Assembly (NCBI GenBank): GCA_902796905.1
Contig: CADBQU010000053.1
Span: 1 to 33,560, forward strand
Source: Oscillospiraceae bacterium
GTDB lineage: Bacteria; Bacillota; Clostridia; Oscillospirales; Acutalibacteraceae
Length of the DNA stretch: 33,560 nt
Direction of reading: 5' to 3'
Of the stretch, positions 1-7,245 are shown one piece after another; positions within the stretch are counted from its first letter, which is position 1, and every line of letters starts with the position of its first letter. A program made the position numbers and the translations under genes. A model generated the notes under the pieces. The model had not been told where the DNA came from. It worked only from the letters and a program-made list of their open reading frames with translations, and made no database searches.

Positions 1-174
1 GATTTTCTCCAGTAATATAAAAAGAGCATTCGGCGGAACCGCTCTCGGTTCGTAACCCAATGCTCTTTGCTTTACATATTCGGATGCGGATAATCCGCTT
101 TTTTTCGCTTTTGCCTGTATTGTCTGTTTTTCCTTTTCCGACAGACGGACGGATATTCGTATATCTTTCCCCAT
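1..174 (-). CDS. MobC-like relaxosome accessory protein, partial
   Basis: The first 58 codons are present and the window edge cuts the 3' end. The protein begins MGKDIRISVRLSEKEKQTIQ and continues with AKKSGLSASEYVKQRALG, the basic ribbon-helix-helix pattern of MobC-type proteins. MobC proteins bind near oriT and help the relaxase nick DNA in mobilizable plasmids and conjugative elements. The start at 174 is preceded on the minus strand by AAAGGAG about 9 nt upstream; the ATG at 180 is followed at once by a stop codon, so it is not the start. A relaxase would be expected further left, outside the window. The hairpin-rich segment just upstream (215-303) fits an oriT next to mobC. The family call is by pattern recognition from a fragment; another RHH DNA-binding protein is possible. 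Confidence 0.7.
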   Translation of the reverse strand, partial: MGKDIRISVRLSEKEKQTIQAKAKKSGLSASEYVKQRALGYEPRAVPPNALFILLEKI

Positions 175-214
175 TTACATCAACTCCTTTCACGGGGGAT
201 TGGGGGGCGTGAAG

Positions 215-303
215 CCCTCAAAGAGTCAGCCGTCGGGCGGCTGTGAGGGGGACGTGTGGCACACATCGTCCCTGCTTGATACGGTGTGAGACACACCCCG
301 TAT
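215..303. other. Candidate oriT: cluster of inverted repeats upstream of the mobC-like gene
   Basis: Three inverted repeats lie within 90 bp. CCCTCA/TGAGGG (215-220/244-249) encloses CAGCCG/CGGCTG (227-232/238-243). GGACG-TGTG pairs with CACA-CGTCC (250-258/262-271, one-base bulge). ATACGGTGTG pairs with CACA-CCGTAT (279-288/292-303, two-base bulge). The segment is GC-rich and immediately precedes the relaxosome gene, which is where oriT sits in many mobilizable elements. The whole 175-534 stretch has no gene I can support. The nick site cannot be identified by eye. Confidence 0.4.
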
Positions 304-534
304 GGGATAAATCCCCACGATGTCTGTGCGTCCACGCCGTGAACCGTTAAAATATCGCTCTGCTTTTCTTTCTCGTCAGCGTAAAACCGTTGTTTGCAGT
401 CAATTTCTCCGTAAAGCTGACGGTAACGATATAGATAGAAAGTCTTTTTCCATCCTCGCTGCCGCCATAATCCGCAGAAAACTGCCGTCATTTTTTCAAG
501 ATTGCAGGCATAATCACCGTATTTCTGACTGCAA

Positions 535-843
535 TCAGAAATTTTGAAGGAAATCGTCTGCGATTTCTCCACTTTCCTCTGCAATGTCTGTGGGAATCTC
601 AACGGGTTTTGTAGTCGAAAGCGAAACACCGAGCACTTCGCAAAGCGTAGAGCGCACTGTGTCGCTGACCTGCCGAAGAAGCAGATCCTTTTCTTCCTCA
701 TTAGAAAGATAGCCGCCGTAAGCGTTTACGGCGGCTATTACAAACTGCGACATAGATTTTTCGCTACCCTTGAGGATTTCATAAGCAGCAAGGTGTTCCG
801 GCTTGTCCAGATTCAAACGGACTTTTACGTTGTAAATATTCAT
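535..843 (-). CDS. Small ParM-partner (StbB/ParR-like) protein
   Basis: This 102-aa protein starts with an ATG overlapping the stop of the ParM-like gene by 4 nt (ATGA type), so the two are translationally coupled. The N-terminus (NIYNVKVRLNLDKPEHLAAY) has the basic beta-strand plus helix look of a ribbon-helix-helix protein. The C-terminal third is acidic (EIPTDIAEESGEIADDFL). In segregation operons the gene after a ParM/StbA actin usually encodes the adaptor that binds the centromere-like site and the filament tip, and that is the inferred role. No catalytic motif is visible. The assignment depends on gene order and size more than on sequence recognition. Confidence 0.65.
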   Translation of the reverse strand: MNIYNVKVRLNLDKPEHLAAYEILKGSEKSMSQFVIAAVNAYGGYLSNEEEKDLLLRQVSDTVRSTLCEVLGVSLSTTKPVEIPTDIAEESGEIADDFLQNF

Positions 844-1766
844 TTGTTTGCCGTTCCTTTCTGTAACTGTCTCTCGGAGAGATATTCATATCCCTTTGCC
901 GTAGCGCAGATATCATCCTCGATCGTCACGCGGCTTTCGTCGTACTTCCCGAAGTTGCGGATCAGGCAACCGCCACCACCGACGATATACAGACGCATCA
1001 GTCCGGCGTTGTAGTCGTGATCCTGCAAACGGCGGAAGATATCTTTCACATATCCGACAGCGGCGGTCTTCATAATTTTCAGATATTCCTTTGATACGTC
1101 CGCTTCGCCGGTTTTCAGATATTCCTCAATGATACCTTCGTCCATTACGACCTGATACTTGTTCATCACGGCGTCCTTTACGGCGTTGATACACTGCTGA
1201 GTACCGTATTTCTCCGTATACATTTTCTGAGAATCGGGATGCCCGTTACGGCAGCAAAGCAGATTCATCGTACCATTCCCGATATCGCAGAGATAGGTCA
1301 CGCCTTTCAGTGAGGCAGTCTTATCTGCAATGGCGGCGTAGCCCTGTGGGAATACTTCGGCTCCGATGATATGAATGTGGTAATCTTTCTTGCGGAAAGA
1401 AAAGAGCACTTCTTCATTTCTGAGCAGATATTCCCGATATGCTGCCTTCTGTTCCGTTACCCACGCAAGGGGAATCCCTGCGGCAATGTGAACGTCTGCC
1501 TCTGTGAGACTTTCACGGTTCAGTTCCATAGCAATGGCGGCAAGCGTAAGAACATAATAGTCTTCATCGCCGGTCTTTTCTGCCGCATAGTTTTTGTGCC
1601 CTTCGCCTATGAGATAATATTTGCCGTTATAGGTAAGCATATCTCGTGTAAAGAGCGGTTCGGTCTCATAGGTGTCGATACCGGTACGAAAACAGTAATT
1701 CGCTGTTTTCATATTACCGTAGCCTGCATCCACGCCGATGATTTTGGTGTTGTTAAAGTTTTTCAT
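840..1766 (-). CDS. ParM/StbA-family actin-like ATPase
   Basis: A 308-aa actin-fold protein. Visible ATPase signatures are the phosphate-1 loop IIGVDAGYGNMKTA near residues 9-22, the phosphate-2 region YLCDIGNGTMNLL near 158-170, and the adenosine loop LYIVGGGGCLI near 258-268. Length and motif order match ParM/StbA actins, which polymerise into filaments that move plasmid copies apart; on integrative elements they may stabilise the excised circular form. The gene follows the cysteine-rich small gene and overlaps the small partner gene, forming a segregation cassette. The start at 1766 has AGAGG upstream. Which ParM subfamily it belongs to is unknown. Confidence 0.85.
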   Translation of the reverse strand: MKNFNNTKIIGVDAGYGNMKTANYCFRTGIDTYETEPLFTRDMLTYNGKYYLIGEGHKNYAAEKTGDEDYYVLTLAAIAMELNRESLTEADVHIAAGIPLAWVTEQKAAYREYLLRNEEVLFSFRKKDYHIHIIGAEVFPQGYAAIADKTASLKGVTYLCDIGNGTMNLLCCRNGHPDSQKMYTEKYGTQQCINAVKDAVMNKYQVVMDEGIIEEYLKTGEADVSKEYLKIMKTAAVGYVKDIFRRLQDHDYNAGLMRLYIVGGGGCLIRNFGKYDESRVTIEDDICATAKGYEYLSERQLQKGTANK

Positions 1767-1836
1767 AGTTTTTTACCTCTTTCTCCCCGTCTTTCCGGGG
1801 TGCCGATTTGTTTTGTAACTGCAAAAGTGGGAGCAG

Positions 1837-2067
1837 TTATCTGGTTTTGTTCTGCTGCAAGATTTCTTCATAGAGCTCCTTTTCGGCGGGCAATACTGCT
1901 TTGCGGAAATAGTTGCAGTAAATCCCATATCGGGAGATTAGCTGCACACAGCGGCAAGGCTCGCCGCCGTCCAGCAAAAGGCAGTTGCCATCCACGCAGT
2001 TGCAGCATTCTCTGCGGGCAAGCTTTCTGACCTTTGCCGACTGTTTTGCCGTGAGTTTCAGAATCAT
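1837..2067 (-). CDS. Cys_rich_VLP-type small protein
   Basis: A 76-aa cysteine-rich protein starting MILKLTAKQSAKVRKLARRE. It has clustered cysteines (CCNCVDGNCLLLDGG, PCRCVQL, IYCNYF) followed by the signature FRKAVLPAEKELYEE, matching the Cys_rich_VLP family common in clostridial conjugative and integrative elements. Its function is unknown; the cysteines could bind a metal. The ATG at 2067 lies 8 nt after GGAGG, better spaced than the upstream GTG (2076) or ATG (2073). It is the first gene of the leftward cassette, and a terminator-like hairpin (2104-2130) sits in its leader. Confidence 0.75.
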   Translation of the reverse strand: MILKLTAKQSAKVRKLARRECCNCVDGNCLLLDGGEPCRCVQLISRYGIYCNYFRKAVLPAEKELYEEILQQNKTR

Positions 2068-2103
2068 ACACATCACCTCCGTTCGTCCTGAAATCCGGGC
2101 AGC

Positions 2104-2130
2104 AAAAAAACCGCTCCGGTGTCGGAACGG
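2104..2130 (-). terminator. Terminator or leader attenuator before the Cys_rich_VLP gene
   Basis: Read leftward, CCGTTCCG-ACAC-CGGAGCGG (one G-U pair) is followed by seven T residues, a good intrinsic terminator shape. It sits about 37 nt upstream of the cysteine-rich gene start, not after a gene, so it may stop leftward readthrough or attenuate the cassette. Confidence 0.55.
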
Positions 2131-2231
2131 CTGTGCATTACTGCCTTCTACGTATAGAATAGCGAAGTTTTCAGTTTTGTGAGAAAAGAGCGTAACACCA
2201 CGGAAATGATATGCGTAACATCACTGATCCA

Positions 2232-2260
2232 TTGAAAACAAGGCGTTTTTATGATATAAT
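2232..2260 (+). promoter_or_regulatory. SigA-type promoter for the DUF6076-sigma factor operon
   Basis: TTGAAA (2232-2237), a 17-nt spacer and a perfect TATAAT (2255-2260). It lies 95 bp before the DUF6076 gene. A second -10-like TAGAAT (2332-2337) lies closer to the gene. Confidence 0.7.
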
Positions 2261-2355
2261 AGAAAAAGCGAAAAGAAAAAGACATTTTTTCCAAAAACCG
2301 CAGTGGGAGTTTTATGGGACACTTCCTATGATAGAATAGATACGGAGGAACGGAT

Positions 2356-3483
2356 ATGACGGAAAATCTTTTCAGTTTCAAGGCAGATTACAGGGACGGA
2401 CGGGTATATGTAGGTGGCAAGGTCTATGCCGCAGGGCTGTTCGCCACACATCTGCTGAATCAATATTATCTGAACGATACCGCCGCACGGATCGCCGTTT
2501 TCAGTGATGACGTTAATTACAATATCGTCCGGCAATTAGAGAATGGTTATCTGAACATCTCCGAATTTGTCAGTACCGGCAGAAATGTATTAGAAGCTAT
2601 GAAGTCCCTGCCGAAACTGCACCCGTTTGATACGTTGGATAACTCTGCCATAACAGACTGCGTAACAGTTTTATTTACAGAGAAAAACGGCGAGCGTATC
2701 TGTGCTTACTTTTCCCAAAAGGCAAAAATCAGTACGCTCCCGCAGGATGAGGTCGCAGTTGGCACAGCGTACCGATATGATGAAAGAACGGACAAAGAAA
2801 CAGGCGCAGTTATCCACGATGCTATAACGATCCTGCAATTCTTCAACAACGTCAGCACCGACCTTATCTCAGCACACGACAAGCTGACCGCCTTTGTGGA
2901 ACACATTGACGATGCAGAGCGGTTTGATGAAAAGCATCTGCTTCCGATAGCTCTTGAAGTGTTCGGCCAAATACCGTTTCCGATAACGACGGAATATATC
3001 TCCCTCAAAAAGAACAAGGCAAGCAGCGGAGAAACCGTAGCCCGCCGTTTGACCTTTGACAGATATATCGCTTTCGTGCTGACGGATTTCTTTGAAGGTC
3101 TGCACTACGGACATTATCCGAGACGCTGTGGGATATGCAAAAAGTATTTCCTTATGCAGTCCGCCCGCCGTCAGCAGTACTGTATGGGTATTGCACCCGA
3201 ACAGATACGGGGGCAGAACGTGACCTGCCGCAGATATGCCGCCTCAATGAAACGCAAAGAAAAAGCGGAGAACGATCCGATCTCCGCTATCTATACAAAC
3301 CGCTGTTCCGCCATCCGTACCGAAGTTAAGCGAGGCACCATCCCCGCCGAGCTCGGCGAGGCGGCAAAAATGTTGGCTTTAGATCATAAGAAAACAGCTC
3401 TGATGGATGACGATTACGCCAAAAAGCAGTACAAAAAGGATATGTCCCGCGAAAAACTTTACCGGGATGCGGGGCTGAAATAA
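2356..3483 (+). CDS. DUF6076 protein with C-terminal zinc-finger-like motif
   Basis: A 375-aa protein with no catalytic motif I recognise. The best marker is near residues 258-300, where CGICKKYFLMQSARRQQYC is followed by a further cysteine in VTCRRYAAS. This CxxC...C...C arrangement resembles CGNR-type zinc fingers and is typical of DUF6076 proteins of Firmicutes mobile elements. The C-terminus is strongly basic (KKQYKKDMSREKLYRD), suggesting nucleic-acid binding. ATG 2356 is preceded by GGAGG. The gene shares a transcription unit with the sigma-like factor that starts 34 bp downstream, so a regulatory role in the element is plausible but not shown. Confidence 0.65.
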   Translation: MTENLFSFKADYRDGRVYVGGKVYAAGLFATHLLNQYYLNDTAARIAVFSDDVNYNIVRQLENGYLNISEFVSTGRNVLEAMKSLPKLHPFDTLDNSAITDCVTVLFTEKNGERICAYFSQKAKISTLPQDEVAVGTAYRYDERTDKETGAVIHDAITILQFFNNVSTDLISAHDKLTAFVEHIDDAERFDEKHLLPIALEVFGQIPFPITTEYISLKKNKASSGETVARRLTFDRYIAFVLTDFFEGLHYGHYPRRCGICKKYFLMQSARRQQYCMGIAPEQIRGQNVTCRRYAASMKRKEKAENDPISAIYTNRCSAIRTEVKRGTIPAELGEAAKMLALDHKKTALMDDDYAKKQYKKDMSREKLYRDAGLK

Positions 3484-3517
3484 CGATACCGTTCTGTCGG
3501 ATAGGAGGTGAGTGCCG

Positions 3518-4663
3518 ATGAAGAACGATGACTGGAAACAAGATCTATACCGCTACCGTCTGACACCGGCACCGCCGAAGAAAGACGATTTTCAAGAATA
3601 TATCGCTCTGTATTTTGCCGAAAAGGATGAAACATATCTTTCGTGGTTTCTGCATTACTACGAGCCAACGCTGAATACGCAGATAATGACCGCCGTGCAG
3701 GAATACAGTATGCGGGGGCATTTCGTAGATATGAAGCAAGCTACCGTGTACGGGATTCTGAAAGCGCTCTCCAACTACGATATATCTCTCGGCGTTCCGT
3801 TTCTCGTTTACAAGGAATATTTCGTCAAAAACGAGATCGACGACTACATCCGCACGATGCGGACGGGCTATACCGTGCAGAGCAGTGATGAATACAAGCT
3901 ACTCCGCCGTGCAATGGCGCTCTACAACAAATACGGGAAATCCGACGACGAAACGATTACCCGTATTGCCACTGAAATCGGTAAGAGCGTCAAGGACACA
4001 AGGGAGATCATCACCGCCGGGCTTCGGAACATGAGCTACGCCGAGTTTTATAGGCAGTATGCTGATGAGGATGGCGAAAGCTCGGCAGAAGATGTGACGC
4101 GAGACGATTCCACCGATCCGGCAAAGATGTACTTTGACGAGTGGCGGGCGGATGCCGTATTCGACCGATATGAGAAGCTGGATATTCGGGAACGGTCTAT
4201 GATCGCCGATCATCTCGGTTTTTGCAGAGAATGTCACGGCGTTCTGGAAAACGGCACCGATGAAAACGGTGAAAAGATATTACTGTTCCGACAGAAAAAG
4301 GCATACGCCGATCTTGCTTTGCAGCATACGCTTTCGTCACCGGATACCGCATACCGCATCGTTTATAAGGCATACGATAAAATCCTTATTGAGCTTGCCA
4401 TTGACGAATATATCCACATCGTAGAATTGCGGCGAAAGAAAAAGACAAAAACCGAAATCGTATATGAATACTGCGCCGACCACAATAACGACTGGGGCGA
4501 AATTCACTACACGCCCGGCGATGACGATTACGATGTTGCCCGTTATGTATACGCAGATAAGAAAGGCGGGTTCTTCTTTGCCGCCGCAGGAGACCGGATC
4601 GTCAGGCAAGCCACAAGAGAGCAGTTCCCGCAGACGGTGGTAATACCGATCACGAAAATATAG
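3518..4663 (+). CDS. Sigma-70-like RNA polymerase sigma factor of a mobile element
   Basis: A 381-aa acidic protein that looks like a divergent sigma-70 factor. The N-terminal part (FLHYYEPTLNTQIMTAVQEY, FVDMKQATVYGILKALSNYD) resembles region 2 helices. DDETITRIATEIGKSVKDTR with the following RNMSYAEFY resembles region 3. LDIRERSMIADHLGF resembles the start of a region 4 helix-turn-helix. A C-terminal extension of about 80 residues is not assigned. I chose ATG 3518, 9 nt after AGGAGG (3503-3508), over the in-frame GTG at 3512. It follows the DUF6076 gene and precedes a strong terminator. By analogy it could direct transcription of element genes; a shared ATAGAATA box upstream of several element genes is a possible target. 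Confidence 0.6.
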   Translation: MKNDDWKQDLYRYRLTPAPPKKDDFQEYIALYFAEKDETYLSWFLHYYEPTLNTQIMTAVQEYSMRGHFVDMKQATVYGILKALSNYDISLGVPFLVYKEYFVKNEIDDYIRTMRTGYTVQSSDEYKLLRRAMALYNKYGKSDDETITRIATEIGKSVKDTREIITAGLRNMSYAEFYRQYADEDGESSAEDVTRDDSTDPAKMYFDEWRADAVFDRYEKLDIRERSMIADHLGFCRECHGVLENGTDENGEKILLFRQKKAYADLALQHTLSSPDTAYRIVYKAYDKILIELAIDEYIHIVELRRKKKTKTEIVYEYCADHNNDWGEIHYTPGDDDYDVARYVYADKKGGFFFAAAGDRIVRQATREQFPQTVVIPITKI

Positions 4664-4680
4664 CCCATAAAACACAAAAA

Positions 4681-4727
4681 GCCCCGTCCGGAGCCAAGAC
4701 ATAAATCTTGATTCCGGGCGGGGCTTT
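4681..4727 (+). terminator. Strong intrinsic terminator after the sigma-like gene
   Basis: GCCCCGTCCGGA pairs with TCCGGGCGGGGC (4681-4692/4713-4724, one G-U pair) and encloses a second hairpin, CAAGA/TCTTG. Flanking A and T runs are short, but the stem is very stable. Confidence 0.8.
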
Positions 4728-4849
4728 GCTATACAGGGAAATCCACACATTCGTTTTATCCGGGAAGATTAGTTACAATGAATCGACGATTCTATGATTT
4801 CATACTTTTCGGATAGAATAATACTATCACTAATCCGGAGGTAAATACA

Positions 4850-5692
4850 ATGAAAGGACATTTATTAACAAGAAAAGAAATCGAAAGATTCCGTAAGCAT
4901 TTGTGTGAGGAAGAAAAAAGTGAAAATACGCTGGAAAAGTATATCCGTGACGTAACGGCTTTTTCGGGGTTCTGCAAGGAGGTAATCACAAAAGATACCG
5001 TTATCGCTTATAAGCAAAGTTTGATAGACGGAGGTTACGCCGCACGAAGCATTAATTCTATGATAGCATCGCTGAATAGCCTGTTCTCTTTTCTCGGCTG
5101 GTACGAGTTGCGAGTGAAATCGCTGAAAGTTCAACAGCAAGTCTTCTGCCCAGAAGAAAAGGAACTGACGAAGGCAGAATACGAGCGTCTGTGCCGGACA
5201 GCGGAGAGAAAGCAGAATGAACGGCTTTGCTTGATACTGCAAACAATCTGCGGTACAGGTATCCGTGTCAGCGAACTGCAATTCATCACAGTGGAGGCAG
5301 TCAGAAAAGGCGAAGCGACTGTCTCCCTTAAAGGCAAGACGAGAAGCATTTTCATCGTCCGTGATCTGCAAAAGAAACTGCTTCGGTATATATCCGAGCA
5401 AAAGATAACGGCGGGCGCAGTTTTCATTACCCGCACGGGCAAGACGATGAGCCGGACCAACATCTGGCGGGAAATGAAAAACCTCTGCATCGAGGCAGAG
5501 GTGAATCCCGAAAAGGTGTTTCCGCACAACCTGAGGCATCTGTTTGCCCGTGTGTTTTACGGTATCGAAAAGGACATTGCAAAGCTTGCCGATATTCTCG
5601 GACACAGCAGCATTAATACGACAAGAATCTATATTATCTCGACCGGAACGGAACACCGTCAGCGTATGGAACGTATGCGGCTGATAATATGA
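4850..5692 (+). CDS. Tyrosine recombinase / integrase (XerC/XerD-like)
   Basis: A 280-aa phage-integrase-family recombinase. Residues 1-90 form the SAM-like core-binding domain (ENTLEKYIRDVTAFSGFC; YAARSINSMIASLNSLFSFL). The catalytic domain shows all the usual residues: Arg in GTGIRVSEL, Lys in LKGKTRSI, HNLRH with its His and Arg, His in LGHSS, and the Tyr nucleophile in TTRIYI near the C-terminus. Length and spacing are those of Xer-type enzymes with no arm-binding domain. ATG 4850 has CGGAGG upstream. It is the last gene of the element and is followed within 25-370 bp by three Xer/dif-like sites, its likely substrates. It probably catalyses integration/excision; DNA inversion is also possible. 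A weak hairpin (5697-5716) follows the gene. Confidence 0.9.
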   Translation: MKGHLLTRKEIERFRKHLCEEEKSENTLEKYIRDVTAFSGFCKEVITKDTVIAYKQSLIDGGYAARSINSMIASLNSLFSFLGWYELRVKSLKVQQQVFCPEEKELTKAEYERLCRTAERKQNERLCLILQTICGTGIRVSELQFITVEAVRKGEATVSLKGKTRSIFIVRDLQKKLLRYISEQKITAGAVFITRTGKTMSRTNIWREMKNLCIEAEVNPEKVFPHNLRHLFARVFYGIEKDIAKLADILGHSSINTTRIYIISTGTEHRQRMERMRLII

Positions 5693-5714
5693 AAAAAGTC
5701 GCAGAAAGTTGCGA

Positions 5715-5742
5715 CTATGACATAATCGGTATTATGTTGTAA
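5715..5742 (+). other. Xer/dif-like recombination site A
   Basis: CTATGACATAA - TCGGTA - TTATGTTGTAA. It has the 11-6-11 layout of XerCD sites, with inner half-sites CATAA and TTATG as in E. coli dif. It lies 22 bp after the recombinase gene and is a candidate att or crossover site. Confidence 0.55.
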
Positions 5743-5785
5743 AAAAACGGGTAGTACATATACTAAACCCAATTTTACTATTATA

Positions 5786-5814
5786 ATAATAGCACGAACG
5801 CCTTGAAAAATCAA
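5786..5814 (-). promoter_or_regulatory. Leftward SigA-type promoter inside the site A-C segment
   Basis: On the minus strand, TTGATT (5814-5809), a 17-nt spacer and TATTAT (5791-5786), which runs directly into TATAAT (5785-5780). It points toward the 3' end of the integrase, where no gene is oriented to use it. Inversion of the segment between sites A and C would aim it at the SPFH operon. Confidence 0.45.
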
Positions 5815-5980
5815 GTGGTTCAGGTGAAATCTTGACGAAAGGTATGGAATTGTTTAAGAAATCGTCGAAAATTAAGCATGAAAAACTAAGCCCATTCAAA
5901 AGTGTTTTGAAAAGACTATGAAATGGACTTGATTTTGTGCGCCTATTTTTACATTTTCTCTTTTCCCCGTTAATTACGAA

Positions 5981-6008
5981 CAAGAACATAATGCTGATTA
6001 TGATGGTT
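5981..6008 (+). other. Xer/dif-like recombination site B
   Basis: CAAGAACATAA - TGCTGA - TTATGATGGTT. It has the same inner half-sites as A and C but a different central hexamer, so efficient recombination with them would not be expected. Confidence 0.45.
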
Positions 6009-6009
6009 A

Positions 6010-6035
6010 GCCGATGAACGATATCGGCGATTTTT
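6010..6035 (+). terminator. Weak terminator-like hairpin upstream of the SPFH gene
   Basis: GCCGAT pairs with ATCGGC (6010-6015/6023-6028), followed by GA and five T residues. It would hinder rightward transcription into the SPFH gene from upstream. Confidence 0.4.
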
Positions 6036-6061
6036 GAAGCATAATACCGATTATGTTGCTA
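6034..6061 (+). other. Xer/dif-like recombination site C
   Basis: TTGAAGCATAA - TACCGA - TTATGTTGCTA. The central hexamer is the exact reverse complement of that in site A (TCGGTA), while the right half-site TTATGTTG matches A directly. It lies 19 bp before the SPFH start codon. Confidence 0.55.
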
Positions 6062-6080
6062 CTCAAAAGGAGGTCTAAAA

Positions 6081-7244
6081 ATGGCAATCGCTGATGTAAT
6101 CAAATACGAGGGCGACAATAGCACATTTATATGGAAGCATCCCTGCGAGGATTTCAACACAGCTTCGCAGCTGGTTGTCCACGAATCGCAAGAAGCGATC
6201 TTCTTTATGAATGGTCAGGCTTTAGATTTGTTCGGCCCCGGAAGATATACACTTGAAACAGAGAACATACCCTTGATTCGGAAAGTAACCAATCTTCCAA
6301 CGGGAGGCATTTCTCCGTTTCACTGTGAGGTGTATTTCATAAACAAAACCGAACAGATGGCGATCCGGTGGGGTACCGACAGTAAAGTACAATATGTTGA
6401 GCCAACATATAGATTTCCTCTTTCCATCGGCGCAAGCGGAGAGATGTCACTTTCCGTTACAGATTCAAAAAAACTGTTAATAAAACTCGTTGGAACAGAG
6501 ACATCATTGACAAGGGATAAACTCACGAATTTCTTCCGTGCGTTCTTGATGACAAAGGTCAAAACCTATATAGCGCAGGAAATGCGTTCCAGTGCAATTA
6601 ACATTTTTGAAATCGATGAAAAGCTCGAGGATTTTTCATCTGCAATTAAATCCCGCCTGGATACTGATTTCTTCTCATACGGAGTAAATCTGGCAAGATT
6701 TTTTGTAACAACTATAGTCAAGCCTGACGGCGATTCTCAGTATGAAAGATTTAAGGATTTACATTATAGGCAGTATGCTGCCGTTGCCGAAGCTCAACTT
6801 CAGCAACAAGTGGGAATTATTGAACAGCAAACAAAAGCTCAACAGATGATTATTGAGTCTCAGGGAATTGCGCAGAAACGAACAATTGAAGGCTATACCT
6901 ATCAGCAGGAGCGTGGCTTTGATGTTGCCGAAGGTGCGGCAAAAAATGAAGGCGGTGGAAATCTGGCAGGCATGGGTATAGGTCTTGGAATGATGGTAGG
7001 CGTCGGGAGTACCGTTGGGACAGCGGTAAGCGGCGCAGTCAATAACGCCTTTTCCGGTTTTTCGGCCGAAACAGTCGCTGTTTCAAAATTCTGTGATCAG
7101 TGTGGTGCCGAACTTACACCGGGAGCTTCCTTCTGTGACAATTGTGGTGCCCATCAAACTGTCGATGTATGTATAAAGTGTGGCTTCAAATTCATAAAGC
7201 CCGGAAAGTTTTGCCCTAAATGCGGCACTAAGCGGGGTGAATGA
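6081..7244 (+). CDS. SPFH/band-7 domain protein with C-terminal zinc ribbons (YdjI-like)
   Basis: A 387-aa protein of the family annotated as SPFH domain or 'virion core protein', related to B. subtilis YdjI. Residues ~1-230 form the SPFH domain (HESQEAIFFMNGQALDLFGPG; LLIKLVGTETSLTRDKLTNF; FFVTTIVKPDGDSQYERF). Residues ~230-275 are a Gln/Ala-rich helix (AEAQLQQQVGIIEQQTKAQ). Next is a Gly-rich hydrophobic stretch (GGGNLAGMGIGLGMMVGVGS). Two Cys4 zinc ribbons follow (FCDQCGAELTPGASFCDNCG and IKCGFKFIKPGKFCPKCG). SPFH proteins form membrane-associated oligomers, often in membrane-stress responses. ATG 6081 follows AAAAGGAGG. It leads a four-gene operon and sits directly downstream of the recombination-site cluster. 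Confidence 0.8.
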   Translation: MAIADVIKYEGDNSTFIWKHPCEDFNTASQLVVHESQEAIFFMNGQALDLFGPGRYTLETENIPLIRKVTNLPTGGISPFHCEVYFINKTEQMAIRWGTDSKVQYVEPTYRFPLSIGASGEMSLSVTDSKKLLIKLVGTETSLTRDKLTNFFRAFLMTKVKTYIAQEMRSSAINIFEIDEKLEDFSSAIKSRLDTDFFSYGVNLARFFVTTIVKPDGDSQYERFKDLHYRQYAAVAEAQLQQQVGIIEQQTKAQQMIIESQGIAQKRTIEGYTYQQERGFDVAEGAAKNEGGGNLAGMGIGLGMMVGVGSTVGTAVSGAVNNAFSGFSAETVAVSKFCDQCGAELTPGASFCDNCGAHQTVDVCIKCGFKFIKPGKFCPKCGTKRGE

Positions 7245-7245
7245 C

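Larger units (their letters stand above)
5693..6080. other. Non-coding recombination/regulatory segment between integrase and SPFH operon
   Basis: This 388-bp stretch has no supportable gene. It holds three Xer/dif-like sites (A 5715-5742, B 5981-6008, C 6034-6061), a leftward promoter (5786-5814), a terminator-like hairpin (6010-6035) and the AAAAGGAGG ribosome site of the SPFH gene. No good rightward promoter for the SPFH gene was found by eye; TTGACG at 5832-5837 followed by TAAGAA is weak. Confidence 0.6.

Noticed and set aside
180..701. 173-codon minus-strand frame upstream of the MobC-like gene
   Set aside because: It overlaps the ParM-partner gene in another frame, has no ribosome site, and its composition (Arg/Ser/Pro-rich end) is that of a chance frame in GC-rich DNA.
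4865..5656. 263-codon minus-strand frame across the integrase
   Set aside because: It is a shadow of the recombinase gene, whose catalytic residues are all present on the plus strand.
5732..5989. 85-codon minus-strand frame between sites A and B
   Set aside because: No ribosome site and low-complexity content; the segment is better explained as regulatory and recombination DNA.
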